From JAVBSX01 sp051660685 (GTDB taxonomy: Bacteria > Planctomycetota > Planctomycetia > Pirellulales > Thermoguttaceae), in the NCBI GenBank assembly GCA_051660685.1, contig JBOFQB010000113.1, positions 1 to 64,000 of the forward strand: a stretch of 64,000 bases of DNA, in the 5' to 3' direction. Below, in pieces: positions 43,174-51,067 of this stretch (position 1 is its first letter; each line of letters starts with the position of its first letter). The translations under genes were made by a program, and so were the position numbers. Under the pieces are notes generated by a model. That model did not search any database. It worked only from the letters and a program-made list of their open reading frames with translations, and was not told the origin of the DNA.

Positions 43174-43593
43174 TTACCGACCATCCTGTTGGATGAATTG
43201 AAAAGGGGCGTAGGTTGGAACAGGGGGAGGGGTTAGCACTTTGAATGCGGTATAGCAAAACAGGCAGCCAAGTGAAACACCAAGCACCATTCCAACGCCA
43301 ATTCCCAGAAGAGCCGAACTCAGTCGGATCGAACGGGTGTATTGCGTTAAGGACATCGTGACCTCGGATTTTCCGGCTGTTACAATCGTTTCAACCAATT
43401 TATCGCCCGTAATCGGTTCTTTTCGGGTCGTCTCGGCAAGTTGACATTGTTCGAATAACAAGGTGCAAAGGAGCGATTGAGCGGAACTCGGCTCCAAAAC
43501 CGGCTCGAATTGGGCAAGTCGGGCTTCAAAGGAGGTCAATTCCGGCGTCGTCTCCGTCACATTAAGCATTGTTTCTGTCATTGTTGCACTCAT
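43174..43593 (-). CDS. Small membrane protein coupled to the ECF sigma factor
   Basis: 139 residues with one transmembrane helix at about 91-116 (SSALLGIGVGMVLGVSLGCLFC) and a cytoplasmic N-terminal region. ATG 43593 overlaps the TGA stop of the sigma factor gene (ATGA), so the two are translationally coupled. By position it is a candidate anti-sigma factor, but no zinc-binding HxxxCxxC motif is seen. The soluble part (1-90) is helical with few charged clusters. It could equally be a membrane regulator of another kind. The short C-terminal tail faces outside. Confidence 0.65.
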   Translation of the reverse strand: MSATMTETMLNVTETTPELTSFEARLAQFEPVLEPSSAQSLLCTLLFEQCQLAETTRKEPITGDKLVETIVTAGKSEVTMSLTQYTRSIRLSSALLGIGVGMVLGVSLGCLFCYTAFKVLTPPPVPTYAPFQFIQQDGR

Positions 43594-44081
43594 TCCAATT
43601 CGGTTTTCAGGTTGTTAAGCGATTCATGGTAACGACGATGAACCGTTGAACGAGGTTGGTTGACGGTTTCGGCGATTTCTTCGAACGAGAGACCGCCCCA
43701 GATTCGGAGCAGGACAATTTCACGTTCAGGAAGCGGCAAACGGTTGAGCGAGGTGAGCATTTCTTTGATTTCAAGCGGTTCGGAAACGGGTTTGGTCAAG
43801 GTGAGGGACATTTCCCGGGCAACGGTTGTTTCACGGTTTTTCCGGCGTACATCGGAACGGGCAAAACTGATTGCCGTGTTGCGAACCGTCCGAAACGTCC
43901 AAGCCGGGAGATTCTCTGGTCGACCAAATTCCGAACTGTATCGAACCAATTTCAGGAGCGATTCCTGCACAATGTCTTCCGCCTCATCAACATTCCACTG
44001 TTGGGCATAAAACAAAAGGGAAGGGAGTCGTTGCTCGACGAATTTCAGCAGGTCCTCCGTTCGGAACAGGCGATTTTTCAT
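43590..44081 (-). CDS. RNA polymerase sigma factor, ECF (sigma-70 family)
   Basis: The start is set at ATG 44081 (MKNRLFRTEDLLK), 163 residues. The frame is open upstream to 44228, but that part translates a REP (LAEEHRSARI). Region 2 carries DEAEDIVQESLLKLV and LPAWTFRTVRNTAISFARSD, the usual sigma2 core. Region 4 has LPLPEREIVLLRIWGGLSFEEIA and a helix-turn-helix with STVHRRYHESLNNLK. It would direct polymerase to a specific regulon. It is followed by a coupled membrane protein that may restrain it. No partner promoter can be identified here. Confidence 0.85.
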   Translation of the reverse strand: MKNRLFRTEDLLKFVEQRLPSLLFYAQQWNVDEAEDIVQESLLKLVRYSSEFGRPENLPAWTFRTVRNTAISFARSDVRRKNRETTVAREMSLTLTKPVSEPLEIKEMLTSLNRLPLPEREIVLLRIWGGLSFEEIAETVNQPRSTVHRRYHESLNNLKTELE

Positions 44082-44117
44082 GGAAACGGTGATCGACAGG
44101 AAATAGGGCGATTTTTC

Positions 44118-44188
44118 GTTTAGCCGCGATACAACGTATCGCGTGTACAGAAATTTAATACGCGCGGAACGATGTTCCTCGGCTAAAC
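44118..44188. repeat. REP pair (BIME) upstream of the sigma factor
   Basis: Forward REP with GATAC stem and AAC loop (44118-44146), and reverse REP with GGAAC stem and ATG loop (44157-44188). The reverse REP lies in the extended sigma frame. Confidence 0.85.
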
Positions 44189-44324
44189 AATATACCAATA
44201 CGACGTTGCCGAAAGGGGTTCGTCCCAAAAAATTGGGCCGCTTTGAGAAATTTCCGAAAAATGGTATACTCCATGTTCGTCATTCCCTTTTTGACTGCAC
44301 AATTCGCGTGAAGGTGATCCGATA

Positions 44325-44888
44325 ATGACAATGAATGTCCCGAATTTTTTGACGATGTTAAGGGTTGTTTTGGCAATCCTGATCTTCGCCCTGCTCCCCT
44401 TTCAGCTCTACTCCCTTTGCATTATCCTGTTCGTTCTCGCCAGTTTGAGCGATTTTCTCGACGGTTATTGGGCAAGGAAGTTTAACCAGATAACGGTTTT
44501 TGGGCGGATTATGGACCCTTTTGCCGACAAGTTGCTGATTTGCGGCTGTTTCATCTATTTGGCCGCAATCCCCGAATTGACCCAAATCCGGGCCGGTTTG
44601 CAAGTCTGGATGAGTATCCTGATTGTTGCCCGGGAACTGTACGTTACCTCTCTGCGTGCTGTCATCGAAAAAAATGGGGGCGATTTCTCCGCCAAATGGA
44701 TCGGAAAATGGAAAATGGCCCTGCAATGTCTCGCCGTTCCCGCTTGCCTGTTGTTCCTGATATGCCCCCAAAATACCCCCCTTTATCTCATCATGGTTCT
44801 TTCTGTCTGGGGAACCGTCCTCATTACCGCCTATTCCGCCGTTTCCTACACCAACATTGCAATCCGAATGATTCAGGTAAGGGGATAG
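44325..44888 (+). CDS. pgsA: CDP-diacylglycerol-glycerol-3-phosphate phosphatidyltransferase
   Basis: 187 residues with four or five membrane helices. The CDP-alcohol phosphotransferase motif is complete: D43 and D46-G47, A50-R51, G60, D64 and D68 (SDFLDGYWARKFNQITVFG, then RIMDPFAD). It makes phosphatidylglycerol phosphate from CDP-diacylglycerol and glycerol 3-phosphate in the membrane. The last codons and TAG stop (44886-44888) are inside a G-heptad repeat. It lies alone, downstream of the divergent sigma factor gene. It could use another alcohol, but this length and motif fit PgsA best. Confidence 0.88.
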   Translation: MTMNVPNFLTMLRVVLAILIFALLPFQLYSLCIILFVLASLSDFLDGYWARKFNQITVFGRIMDPFADKLLICGCFIYLAAIPELTQIRAGLQVWMSILIVARELYVTSLRAVIEKNGGDFSAKWIGKWKMALQCLAVPACLLFLICPQNTPLYLIMVLSVWGTVLITAYSAVSYTNIAIRMIQVRG

Positions 44889-45073
44889 GGGATAGGGGGG
44901 GCGTTTAGCCGCGATACAACGTATCGCGCGTAATAGAAGTTTTATGCGCGCGGAACGATCCCCGTTTAGCCGCGATACAACGTATCGCGCGTAATAGAAA
45001 TTTTATACGCGCGGAACGATGTTCCTCGGCTAAACGGAAAATTCCCTAACCCCTATCCCCCATTCCCTATCCC
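44879..45073. repeat. Nested composite repeat: G heptads, two REP pairs, C heptads
   Basis: G arm GGGGATAGGGGATAGGGGGG (44881-44900) after pgsA, forward REP with GATAC stem (44903-44933), reverse half (44942-44960), forward REP with GATAC stem (44963-44993), reverse REP with GGAAC stem and ATG loop (45004-45035), then C arm ATTCCCTAACCCCTATCCCC (45041-45060) and further units up to the next start at 45074. The arms are inverted to each other around the REPs. Confidence 0.88.
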
Positions 45074-46009
45074 ATGTCTTCCAGAAATCCTATGAAATCC
45101 GTTAAAACAGGTTTCATCATCGCCCTGTTGTTTATCGCCGGTTATACAGGAGCCGTTATGTTGTTGCAGAGAAATTCGAGCAACACCACAACTCCAAAGG
45201 TTGTGTTGGAACGGTCGGTTGTCCCGCTCAACCCCCTTTCGACAATTCGGATTGCAACCTGGGATTTGTCCCCCTTGGACAATGAAAAGGTTTACGATCA
45301 GGCCCGAATCGAAAAAATCGTTGAGCTGCTCCTCCCGTATGACCTGATTGCTTTGCAAGGGTTTGCAGTCCGTAATGATGCAATCCTGCTTGATTTGATG
45401 AAACGGTTGCAAGTACGGGGTAAAAACATGACGTATGCCGCTTCACAAGGGGTTGGAACGGTTCCCGAATATCTCGCCTTTGTTTTCGATCAGGATCGTA
45501 TTAAAATCGACCGCAGTCAATTGGTTGACCTTGTTGACCCGCAAGGACGGTTGACGATCAAACCGCTTGCTGCAATGTTTCGGACGACGGAGCCGGACGG
45601 GGAAAAGGCGTTTACGTTTCAGTTGATTAACGTGAAATTGGACCCGAAAAGGGCGGGAATGGAGCGGGAATTATTGGCTGACATTTTTCGGCAATTTCGG
45701 GATGATCCGAAAGGGGAAGACGACATTATCATGTTGGGGGATTTCCAATTGCCTCTTCATGAAATCGGCCCGCTCGCCGAATTGCCGGAAATGGTTGCCG
45801 TTGCGCAAGATCGACCGACAACGGTTGACGGAAGATGGTCGCTCGATCAGATTTTTTTCAACAAAAGGGGGACAATCGAATATGTGGGGCGTTCAGGAAT
45901 CGCTGATTTCCCGACTCAATTCCAGTTGACCCCGGAAGAAGCGGGGCTGATTGCCAATCATTTGCCGGTTTGGGCCGAATTCAGCGTGTTTGAAGGAGGA
46001 CAGCCCTAG
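45074..46009 (+). CDS. Endonuclease/exonuclease/phosphatase-fold protein, active site degenerate
   Basis: 311 residues. One N-terminal transmembrane helix (about 13-32) anchors an extracytoplasmic EEP-type domain. Compared with active members the key motifs are altered: IRIATWDLS (Asp for the usual Asn), LIALQGFA (Gly for the metal-binding Glu), LINVKLDP (no His) and MLGDFQLP (Gln for Asn), and the final SDH-type site reads NHLPVWAEF. The fold is recognisable but hydrolysis is doubtful. It may be a binding protein. Its ATG directly follows a C-rich repeat arm, and its TAG stop is the first TAG of a G-heptad arm. Confidence 0.7.
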   Translation: MSSRNPMKSVKTGFIIALLFIAGYTGAVMLLQRNSSNTTTPKVVLERSVVPLNPLSTIRIATWDLSPLDNEKVYDQARIEKIVELLLPYDLIALQGFAVRNDAILLDLMKRLQVRGKNMTYAASQGVGTVPEYLAFVFDQDRIKIDRSQLVDLVDPQGRLTIKPLAAMFRTTEPDGEKAFTFQLINVKLDPKRAGMERELLADIFRQFRDDPKGEDDIIMLGDFQLPLHEIGPLAELPEMVAVAQDRPTTVDGRWSLDQIFFNKRGTIEYVGRSGIADFPTQFQLTPEEAGLIANHLPVWAEFSVFEGGQP

Positions 46010-46331
46010 GGAATAGGGGACAGGGAATAGGGGATAGGGGGGGAAGGGGGATTAGGGAAATTGGCGTTTAGCCGCGATACACGAAGAGAAGGTAGAAGTT
46101 AGGAGATAGGAGGAAAGAAGGGGGAGACAGGAAGATAACAGTGTCACGCAAGTCAACCGGTTTCTCCTTTTGGGAGAGACTCCAAATTATTATTTGCTCT
46201 AATTTTTCATTCTCTCTTCTACCTCCTACCTTCTACCTTCTACTTTCTCCAAGAACACGCGCGGAACGTTGTTCCTCGGTTAAACGGAACATCCCCCCCT
46301 ATCCCCCATTCCCTAATCCCTATCCCCTATC
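46007..46331. repeat. Nested composite: G heptads, long REP-bounded hairpin (copy 2), C heptads
   Basis: G arm TAGGGAATAGGGG and repeats (46007-46062), REP left half GTTTAGCCGCGATAC (46066-46080), interior with AAGGTAGAAGTTAGGAG (46089-46105) and TCTTCTACCTCCTACCTTC (46215-46233) as imperfect inverted arms, reverse REP with GGAAC stem (46253-46285), C arm (46291-46331). The middle closely matches 239-464. Confidence 0.85.
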
Positions 46332-47065
46332 TCGTAGAGATCATACAGTGCAGCAATGATTTCCCGGAAATTGCCGGAAAACCGTTCGTACAATGGTCGC
46401 AATTCCTCCTCGGAAATCATCCAGTCTGATGAACGAAGCAGAAAACGAACGACATGTTGCAAAAGGTCAAACGTTGGAACAGTTGTGTAAAGAACTGGGA
46501 CACTGCGAATTGGCTGATGAACGCTCAAGAGGAGCTGAAAGGGAAACCGGCGTTGCAATCGTCGGAGTTTGAACCGGCTGAACCAACCAAGCTGTTCATA
46601 ACCGTCGATGATGACGACAGAAGATTCGGTTGCGCAACCCTGCTTCGCTGTCTCAGCAGTCGGCGCGCTCGCCAAGTCCTTCTTCAAACGGTTCCAAAAC
46701 TCTTGCGAAAACGTCCGTTCTTTGTCCCGCAAAACCGTAAAATGGACCGTTTTGCCCTGCTGCAACCAGAACGTCGCAAGAAACGTCAACAAGGTCGATT
46801 TGCCGGTTCCATGTGGACCCACAATCTGCGAAACTGTTGGACATTCTCCTCGTCCTCCCCGTTTCGCTCGTCCTTGTTCCGCTTCTTTCCCAAATTGGTT
46901 GGACAATTCCTCCAAACATTCTGATTGTTCAAGGTCCAACTGCCCTATTTCCCCGGTTTGTTGCTGAAAGAAAAAGGGAATGTCCCCCAATCGCAAAAAG
47001 CGGCTCGAAAACGGGTTGGACTGCGGGGAGAACCGGTCACCTCTTCCTGATTCAGAATGTTTCAT
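46313..47065 (-). CDS. P-loop ATPase of unknown role
   Basis: 250 residues. Walker A GPHGTGKST (about 83-91, inside SQIVGPHGTGKSTLL) and Walker B SVVIIDGYEQL (about 148-158) are intact. The C-terminal part (about 185-245) is helical. The N-terminal 60 residues are polar. It resembles planctomycete AAA-like stand-alone ATPases; no partner gene is adjacent and no extra motif suggests a substrate. The last residues EIGDRD and the TAG stop are translated from the C-rich heptad arm of the composite repeat. ATG 47065 is used; a transposon-like repeat begins just upstream. Confidence 0.7.
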   Translation of the reverse strand: MKHSESGRGDRFSPQSNPFSSRFLRLGDIPFFFQQQTGEIGQLDLEQSECLEELSNQFGKEAEQGRAKRGGRGECPTVSQIVGPHGTGKSTLLTFLATFWLQQGKTVHFTVLRDKERTFSQEFWNRLKKDLASAPTAETAKQGCATESSVVIIDGYEQLGWFSRFKLRRLQRRFPFQLLLSVHQPIRSVPVLYTTVPTFDLLQHVVRFLLRSSDWMISEEELRPLYERFSGNFREIIAALYDLYEIGDRD

Positions 47066-47081
47066 TGACCGATTGTCCCCT

Positions 47082-47249
47082 ATTTAGCGCATTTCAATAA
47101 TTGATATACACATTGCATGTATTTTTGATGCAAAAATTCAAGGACAGCATCTCTTAGCTGGGGCGCAGGGACATTATTGTAATTTTCTTAGCTGCATAGC
47201 AGCGACATTATTGTAGCCCGGGGTGAAGCGCAGCGAAACCCCGGGTTAA
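47082..47249. repeat. Partial MITE-like copy, palindrome and AGCGCAGCG repeat
   Basis: 47082-47146 (TTTAGCGCATTTCAATAATT to CAAGGACA) is an inverse partial copy of the element at 4562-4664, keeping one terminal repeat. A palindrome GCTGCATAGCAGC follows (about 47192-47204), then CCCGGGGTGAAGCGCAGCG and CGAAACCCCGGGTTA (47218-47248). The same order of three parts is found near 4562-4698 and in part at 39858. Confidence 0.75.
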
Positions 47250-47383
47250 GCGTCCCTCCCAACAAATCAAGCTCCGTCGGAGCGACACAAATGAACCGCC
47301 CAAAACCGTCCAGAACATTGTTCTGTCGCTCAACGGATTTCTTCTCCCCCTCACCCTTCCCAACCTCTTGCCTGTTCAAAAAG

Positions 47384-48352
47384 TTAATCCTTGGGAATAT
47401 CGGTAAAGGTTCGGACATCAACCGTTCCGTTGACCGGAATTGCGGTGATTCCCGGTTTTTTCTGCGGATGTACCGAGACATGGTAAAAGGCTTGCATCAC
47501 CCCTTGTTCGGGCGTTTCATTGCGCAGTTTTCCCCCCGTTGCCGGGAGAACAAAATACTCGATTCCGTCCCGATTCTCGTAAAACATTTTATGGGTGTGA
47601 CCGGCGAAGACGCCGAGAACCTTACCTGTTGCGCACAACGCTTTATGGACCTTGTTCCAATCCTCACCATATTGAGGAAGGGCCCAACGGGGATGATGCT
47701 GGAAAACGAAAATCCCTTTGGACGGTTCCGCCTGCTTGAGAACGGACAAAAGCCAATTGAATTGAGCGTCGCTCATCGTCTGGCATTCTTTTTTGGAGAA
47801 ACTTTTCTCTCCTGTTTCAGGATTGCCCTCATCTGTAAAAAGGACAATAAACCAATAATCCTTGTACTCGAACGCATACCAAAGAGGTCCAAAATACGTT
47901 TCATACTCTGCTTCATGCTCGCGTTCAACCCGATTCGGTGTTCGCCAATACACATCATGATTACCAACGGTTGGATACCAGGGACAGGAAAGTGAGTTCA
48001 TAACGGACTGATAGTCGTCTTTTTGGCGACACCAATCGGCCGTTTCACCATATCCCTGAACCATATCGCCGACATTCATAACGAAGGAGGGGGAGAGACG
48101 ATTAGCGTCCTGAACGGCGTTTCCGAGAATGTTAAGGCTTTGTTCATTTCCTGAGGTGTGATCGGCGAACACAAGAAAGGTGAACGAATCGTTTTCAAGG
48201 GGTGCTGAGAGCCGAACGGGGCTTTCCCGGGTTGTCTGGACAGGAAGAGGGGTTGAAGCGGGAAGAGGTGATTCGGCAAAAAGGGTCGGGAAAAAGCAGA
48301 ATTGGAGTAAGATGGTCGCTAAAACGGAGATCGGGCCTTTTCGAAAAATCAT
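47384..48352 (-). CDS. Secreted metallophosphoesterase
   Basis: The start is moved to ATG 48352, where a signal peptide begins (MIFRKGPISVLATILLQFCF); 322 residues. Motifs of the calcineurin-like family are visible: VFADHTSG, VGDMVQG, VGNHDVYW, the FQHHPRW histidines and AGHTHK near the C-terminus. Only the first site (ADHT) is atypical for D-x-H. It should hydrolyse a phosphate ester outside the cytoplasm, perhaps an acid phosphatase; the substrate is unknown. The gap to the next minus-strand gene is 52 bases, so co-transcription with the GNAT gene is likely. Confidence 0.8.
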   Translation of the reverse strand: MIFRKGPISVLATILLQFCFFPTLFAESPLPASTPLPVQTTRESPVRLSAPLENDSFTFLVFADHTSGNEQSLNILGNAVQDANRLSPSFVMNVGDMVQGYGETADWCRQKDDYQSVMNSLSCPWYPTVGNHDVYWRTPNRVEREHEAEYETYFGPLWYAFEYKDYWFIVLFTDEGNPETGEKSFSKKECQTMSDAQFNWLLSVLKQAEPSKGIFVFQHHPRWALPQYGEDWNKVHKALCATGKVLGVFAGHTHKMFYENRDGIEYFVLPATGGKLRNETPEQGVMQAFYHVSVHPQKKPGITAIPVNGTVDVRTFTDIPKD

Positions 48353-48404
48353 GGTTGTTTTCCTCGATATAAAAAAAGAAAAAACGGGAGAAGCAGAAAA
48401 AGTC

Positions 48405-49007
48405 TCAAAAAGAGATGGTCTTGATTTTGAACATTTCATTGGCCGATTGCAAGACCCTTTCGAGAATAAAAGGGGAAATACTGCCGATTGACAGAAGAGA
48501 ACCGGGTTGCCAATTCGGTTCGTCCGGCAAATCAATCAGCCGTTTTTCCAACCAAAGGACATCGTACCATTTTTGGAACTTGTAACCGGTCTGATGATAC
48601 ACGCCGACTTCAGAAAACCCCTGTTTTTTATGAAATCCGACACTCCGTTCATTCGGCAAGGTAATTCCAGCATACGCATTGATATAACCTTGTTCGCGTA
48701 AAAGCTCAAACAACGCCTGATAGAGCAAACCGGCACAACCGGTTCCATGATATTCAGGTTGAACGTAGACAGAAACCTGAACGTCATAACGATAAGCGGC
48801 CCGAGTTGCATGTTGGGACGCATAAGCATAACCGAGAACGGTATCATCAACAGTACAAACCAGATAGGGGTATTGTTGACTGATTTTTTCGACCCGACTG
48901 ATGAATTCGCAGATTGAGGGGACCTCGATTTCAAAAGAAACCGGGGTATCAAGAACAAAAGGGGCGTAGAGGTCAAGAATTTCGGGAATGTCTGACCGCT
49001 TGACCAA
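48405..49007 (-). CDS. GNAT N-acetyltransferase, phosphinothricin acetyltransferase-like
   Basis: 200 residues from TTG 49007. No ATG is available, but the frame continues upstream as VIRLVKRSDIPEIL, so the first strand of the fold (V-I-R) lies before this start and a rare codon may be used. GNAT features: DIPEILDLYAPFVLDTPVSF (PAT-like), VCTVDDTVLGYAYAS, VSVYVQPEYHGTGCAGLLYQ (acetyl-CoA loop QxxGxG/A), AYAGITLPNERSVGFHKKQG and a final DVLWLEKRL. It probably acetylates a small amine or a phosphinothricin-like compound. The C-terminal 40 residues exceed the usual fold. A G-heptad arm lies across the upstream stretch. Confidence 0.75.
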   Translation of the reverse strand: MVKRSDIPEILDLYAPFVLDTPVSFEIEVPSICEFISRVEKISQQYPYLVCTVDDTVLGYAYASQHATRAAYRYDVQVSVYVQPEYHGTGCAGLLYQALFELLREQGYINAYAGITLPNERSVGFHKKQGFSEVGVYHQTGYKFQKWYDVLWLEKRLIDLPDEPNWQPGSLLSIGSISPFILERVLQSANEMFKIKTISF

Positions 49008-49014
49008 CCGAATG

Positions 49015-49241
49015 ACAGGGGATAGAGGACTAGAAATAGGGATTCGAGGGGCAGGAGTTTCGTTCTGGTATCGAGGAAGCAGAAGGTAGGAACTGGGAAA
49101 TATGGGAGATTCCCCGTTTAGCCGCGATACAACGTATCGCGCGTAATAGAAATTTTTAATACGCGCGGAACGTTGTTCCTCGGCTAAACGGAACTTCTTC
49201 TCCCTATTCCCTATCCCTCAACCCCTATTCCCTATTCCCTC
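49015..49241. repeat. Nested composite repeat: G heptads, REP pair, C heptads
   Basis: G-rich units GACAGGGGATAG and GAAATAGGGATTCG (49014-49050), AAGGTAGGAACTGGG linker, forward REP with GATAC stem (49116-49145), reverse REP with GGAAC stem and GTT loop (49158-49189), C arm CTCCCTATTCCCTATCC (49199-49215) to 49241. It separates the GNAT gene from the oxidoreductase. Confidence 0.85.
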
Positions 49242-50982
49242 ACACACTGTATTCCGGCTTGTTGACATTCGGCGCAAAACCTTCCGGCGTGTCGTCACTG
49301 TTAATGTCAAACCAGTTTTCCTGAAATTGAAGACTCTTCCCCGAATCAGCCGCAATGTTCGTCCCCAACGCAATCACAGCATCACAAAGAGCAACTTTAG
49401 GATAACAACGAGGTTGCAACGACTTGTCAGCATTGTTCGGATTGACCCGAATACACCAAGCCCAATGTTCCAGTTCCTCTTTGTAACCCCGACTGACATC
49501 CGCTTTGGGACCGCCCCCAACCGCTTTTTGCGCCGGACCGCTCGATTGCGTGTCCAACGTCGGACCCGCTTCGGACTTCAACGCAATTTTGTTCGCCGAT
49601 TCGCTCTGCATCAATTGCAAATCCGCCTCTTTCTCCAAAATCATCGTTCCATCTGTCCCAAAAACAATCTCACCATATCCCCCAAAACCATTTCCATTGA
49701 TCGTCGAATACTGCACACATATCTTGCGTTTCTTACCAATCGCCGAATTCGGGTCATAATCAGGTGCTGGAAATTCAACCAACGTCGTAATATGGTCATT
49801 CACCTCCCGATCCATCTCGAAGAGATTCCGGTTCGCCGAAACATGCACCTTGAGCGGATGTACCTTTTGTCCCGTCGTTGTTCCATGATAAAGGTCATTA
49901 TTGGCTGCAAGAAAGATACTTGCCGCATCCAACTGATGTGACCCCAGTTCGACCATAAGTCCCCCCCCCGTCCGACCCCAAAGTCGCCAACGAAGTAACT
50001 CTTCTGCAGCCGGTCGGTTATACGTCATCTTTTCCTGCGTCTTCGCGTCCGTCCACTCAAACGAATTGTCCAAATATCCATAATCTTTCGCCGATTGAAA
50101 CTTTGTTCCTTCGTATTCCCCCCCTGCTGCAAGAACAGCATCCCGGATTTGAGCCTCTTTCTGCGCAACCTTCTTCGCAATGTTCTCAATCTGTGAACCG
50201 CGAGCACTCGCCAATTCTTTCTTAAAAGCGTCCAAATCGCGCAACAACCGTCGCGCCTGAACATCATCCGGCTTCACTTCATACGGCATTGGAAGTTGCC
50301 AACTATCACCCCCGGGAGAATTACCACGATGCCATTGCGCCCTAATATAATGAATATTCCCAATCAAACCGCGCTTGATTTTGTCAACAGCGTCGTGATA
50401 CAGCACATTGTAATGCCGTTGATGTCCCGTTGCGAGGTGTTTGCCCGTTTCTGCCGCAACACGTCCCATCTCCTTGCATTGCCCCACACTATGCGCCATA
50501 AGTTTTTCCGTCAGAACATGTAATCCCTTTTTCATTGCCAGAATCGACGCTTGAGCGTGCAGATGAAGCGGCAAAGCGATCACAATTGCCTCAATTCCAT
50601 CTTCCTGTGCTTTATCGAGCAACTCTTTGAAATCGGCGTAAACCTGCACATGTTTTCGGGCTTCTTCTTCTGTTTTCCAACCATAAACGGACATCAAACC
50701 CGGTCGGGGCGCGACCCCCCAATCACCGTGAAAAGCCCGATACTGATTGTACGGTCGTAGATCGGCGATTGCTTTGACCTCGATGTACTCAGGGTTCATT
50801 GCCCCGAGCAGGACACTCCCTTCATCGCCGGTTCCCAGAACTCCAACACGGAGCGGGTTCCCCTCGACTTTGGAATAACCGAAGTAAAAAGCGCCAAGAC
50901 CCGCTGTTGGAACAGCAGCTGCAAGTGCGCCTGCTTTAAGAAAATCCCGTCTCGAACAATCATTGATTTTTTCAGCAGTCAT
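49240..50982 (-). CDS. Gfo/Idh/MocA family oxidoreductase with Tat signal
   Basis: The start ATG 50982 is preferred (580 residues), beginning MTAEKINDCSRRDFLKAGAL: a twin-arginine leader (SRRDFLK) followed by AAAVPTAGLGAF. The frame is open upstream as far as 51186 and includes another ATG at 51090. The Rossmann motif GVLGTGDEG follows at about 47-55. The catalytic region has TEKLMAHSV (the E-K of this family), TGHQRHYN and a C-terminal domain. An inserted segment (about 250-290, KKELASARGSQIENIAKK) is longer than in sugar dehydrogenases. It would act on a sugar or polyol outside the cytoplasm, with the bound cofactor carried by Tat export. Confidence 0.82.
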   Translation of the reverse strand: MTAEKINDCSRRDFLKAGALAAAVPTAGLGAFYFGYSKVEGNPLRVGVLGTGDEGSVLLGAMNPEYIEVKAIADLRPYNQYRAFHGDWGVAPRPGLMSVYGWKTEEEARKHVQVYADFKELLDKAQEDGIEAIVIALPLHLHAQASILAMKKGLHVLTEKLMAHSVGQCKEMGRVAAETGKHLATGHQRHYNVLYHDAVDKIKRGLIGNIHYIRAQWHRGNSPGGDSWQLPMPYEVKPDDVQARRLLRDLDAFKKELASARGSQIENIAKKVAQKEAQIRDAVLAAGGEYEGTKFQSAKDYGYLDNSFEWTDAKTQEKMTYNRPAAEELLRWRLWGRTGGGLMVELGSHQLDAASIFLAANNDLYHGTTTGQKVHPLKVHVSANRNLFEMDREVNDHITTLVEFPAPDYDPNSAIGKKRKICVQYSTINGNGFGGYGEIVFGTDGTMILEKEADLQLMQSESANKIALKSEAGPTLDTQSSGPAQKAVGGGPKADVSRGYKEELEHWAWCIRVNPNNADKSLQPRCYPKVALCDAVIALGTNIAADSGKSLQFQENWFDINSDDTPEGFAPNVNKPEYSV

Positions 50983-51067
50983 TGTATTCTGAGTATTCTG
51001 AGGTGTATCTGATGTCTTGATGTTGGTTGAGCCAAGTCTCACCGAAACCGGCCGTTTTCGTCTTACG

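Noticed and set aside
26168..49190. CRISPR array
   Set aside because: The repeats are palindromic pairs scattered among genes, not evenly spaced direct repeats with unique spacers, and no cas genes are present.
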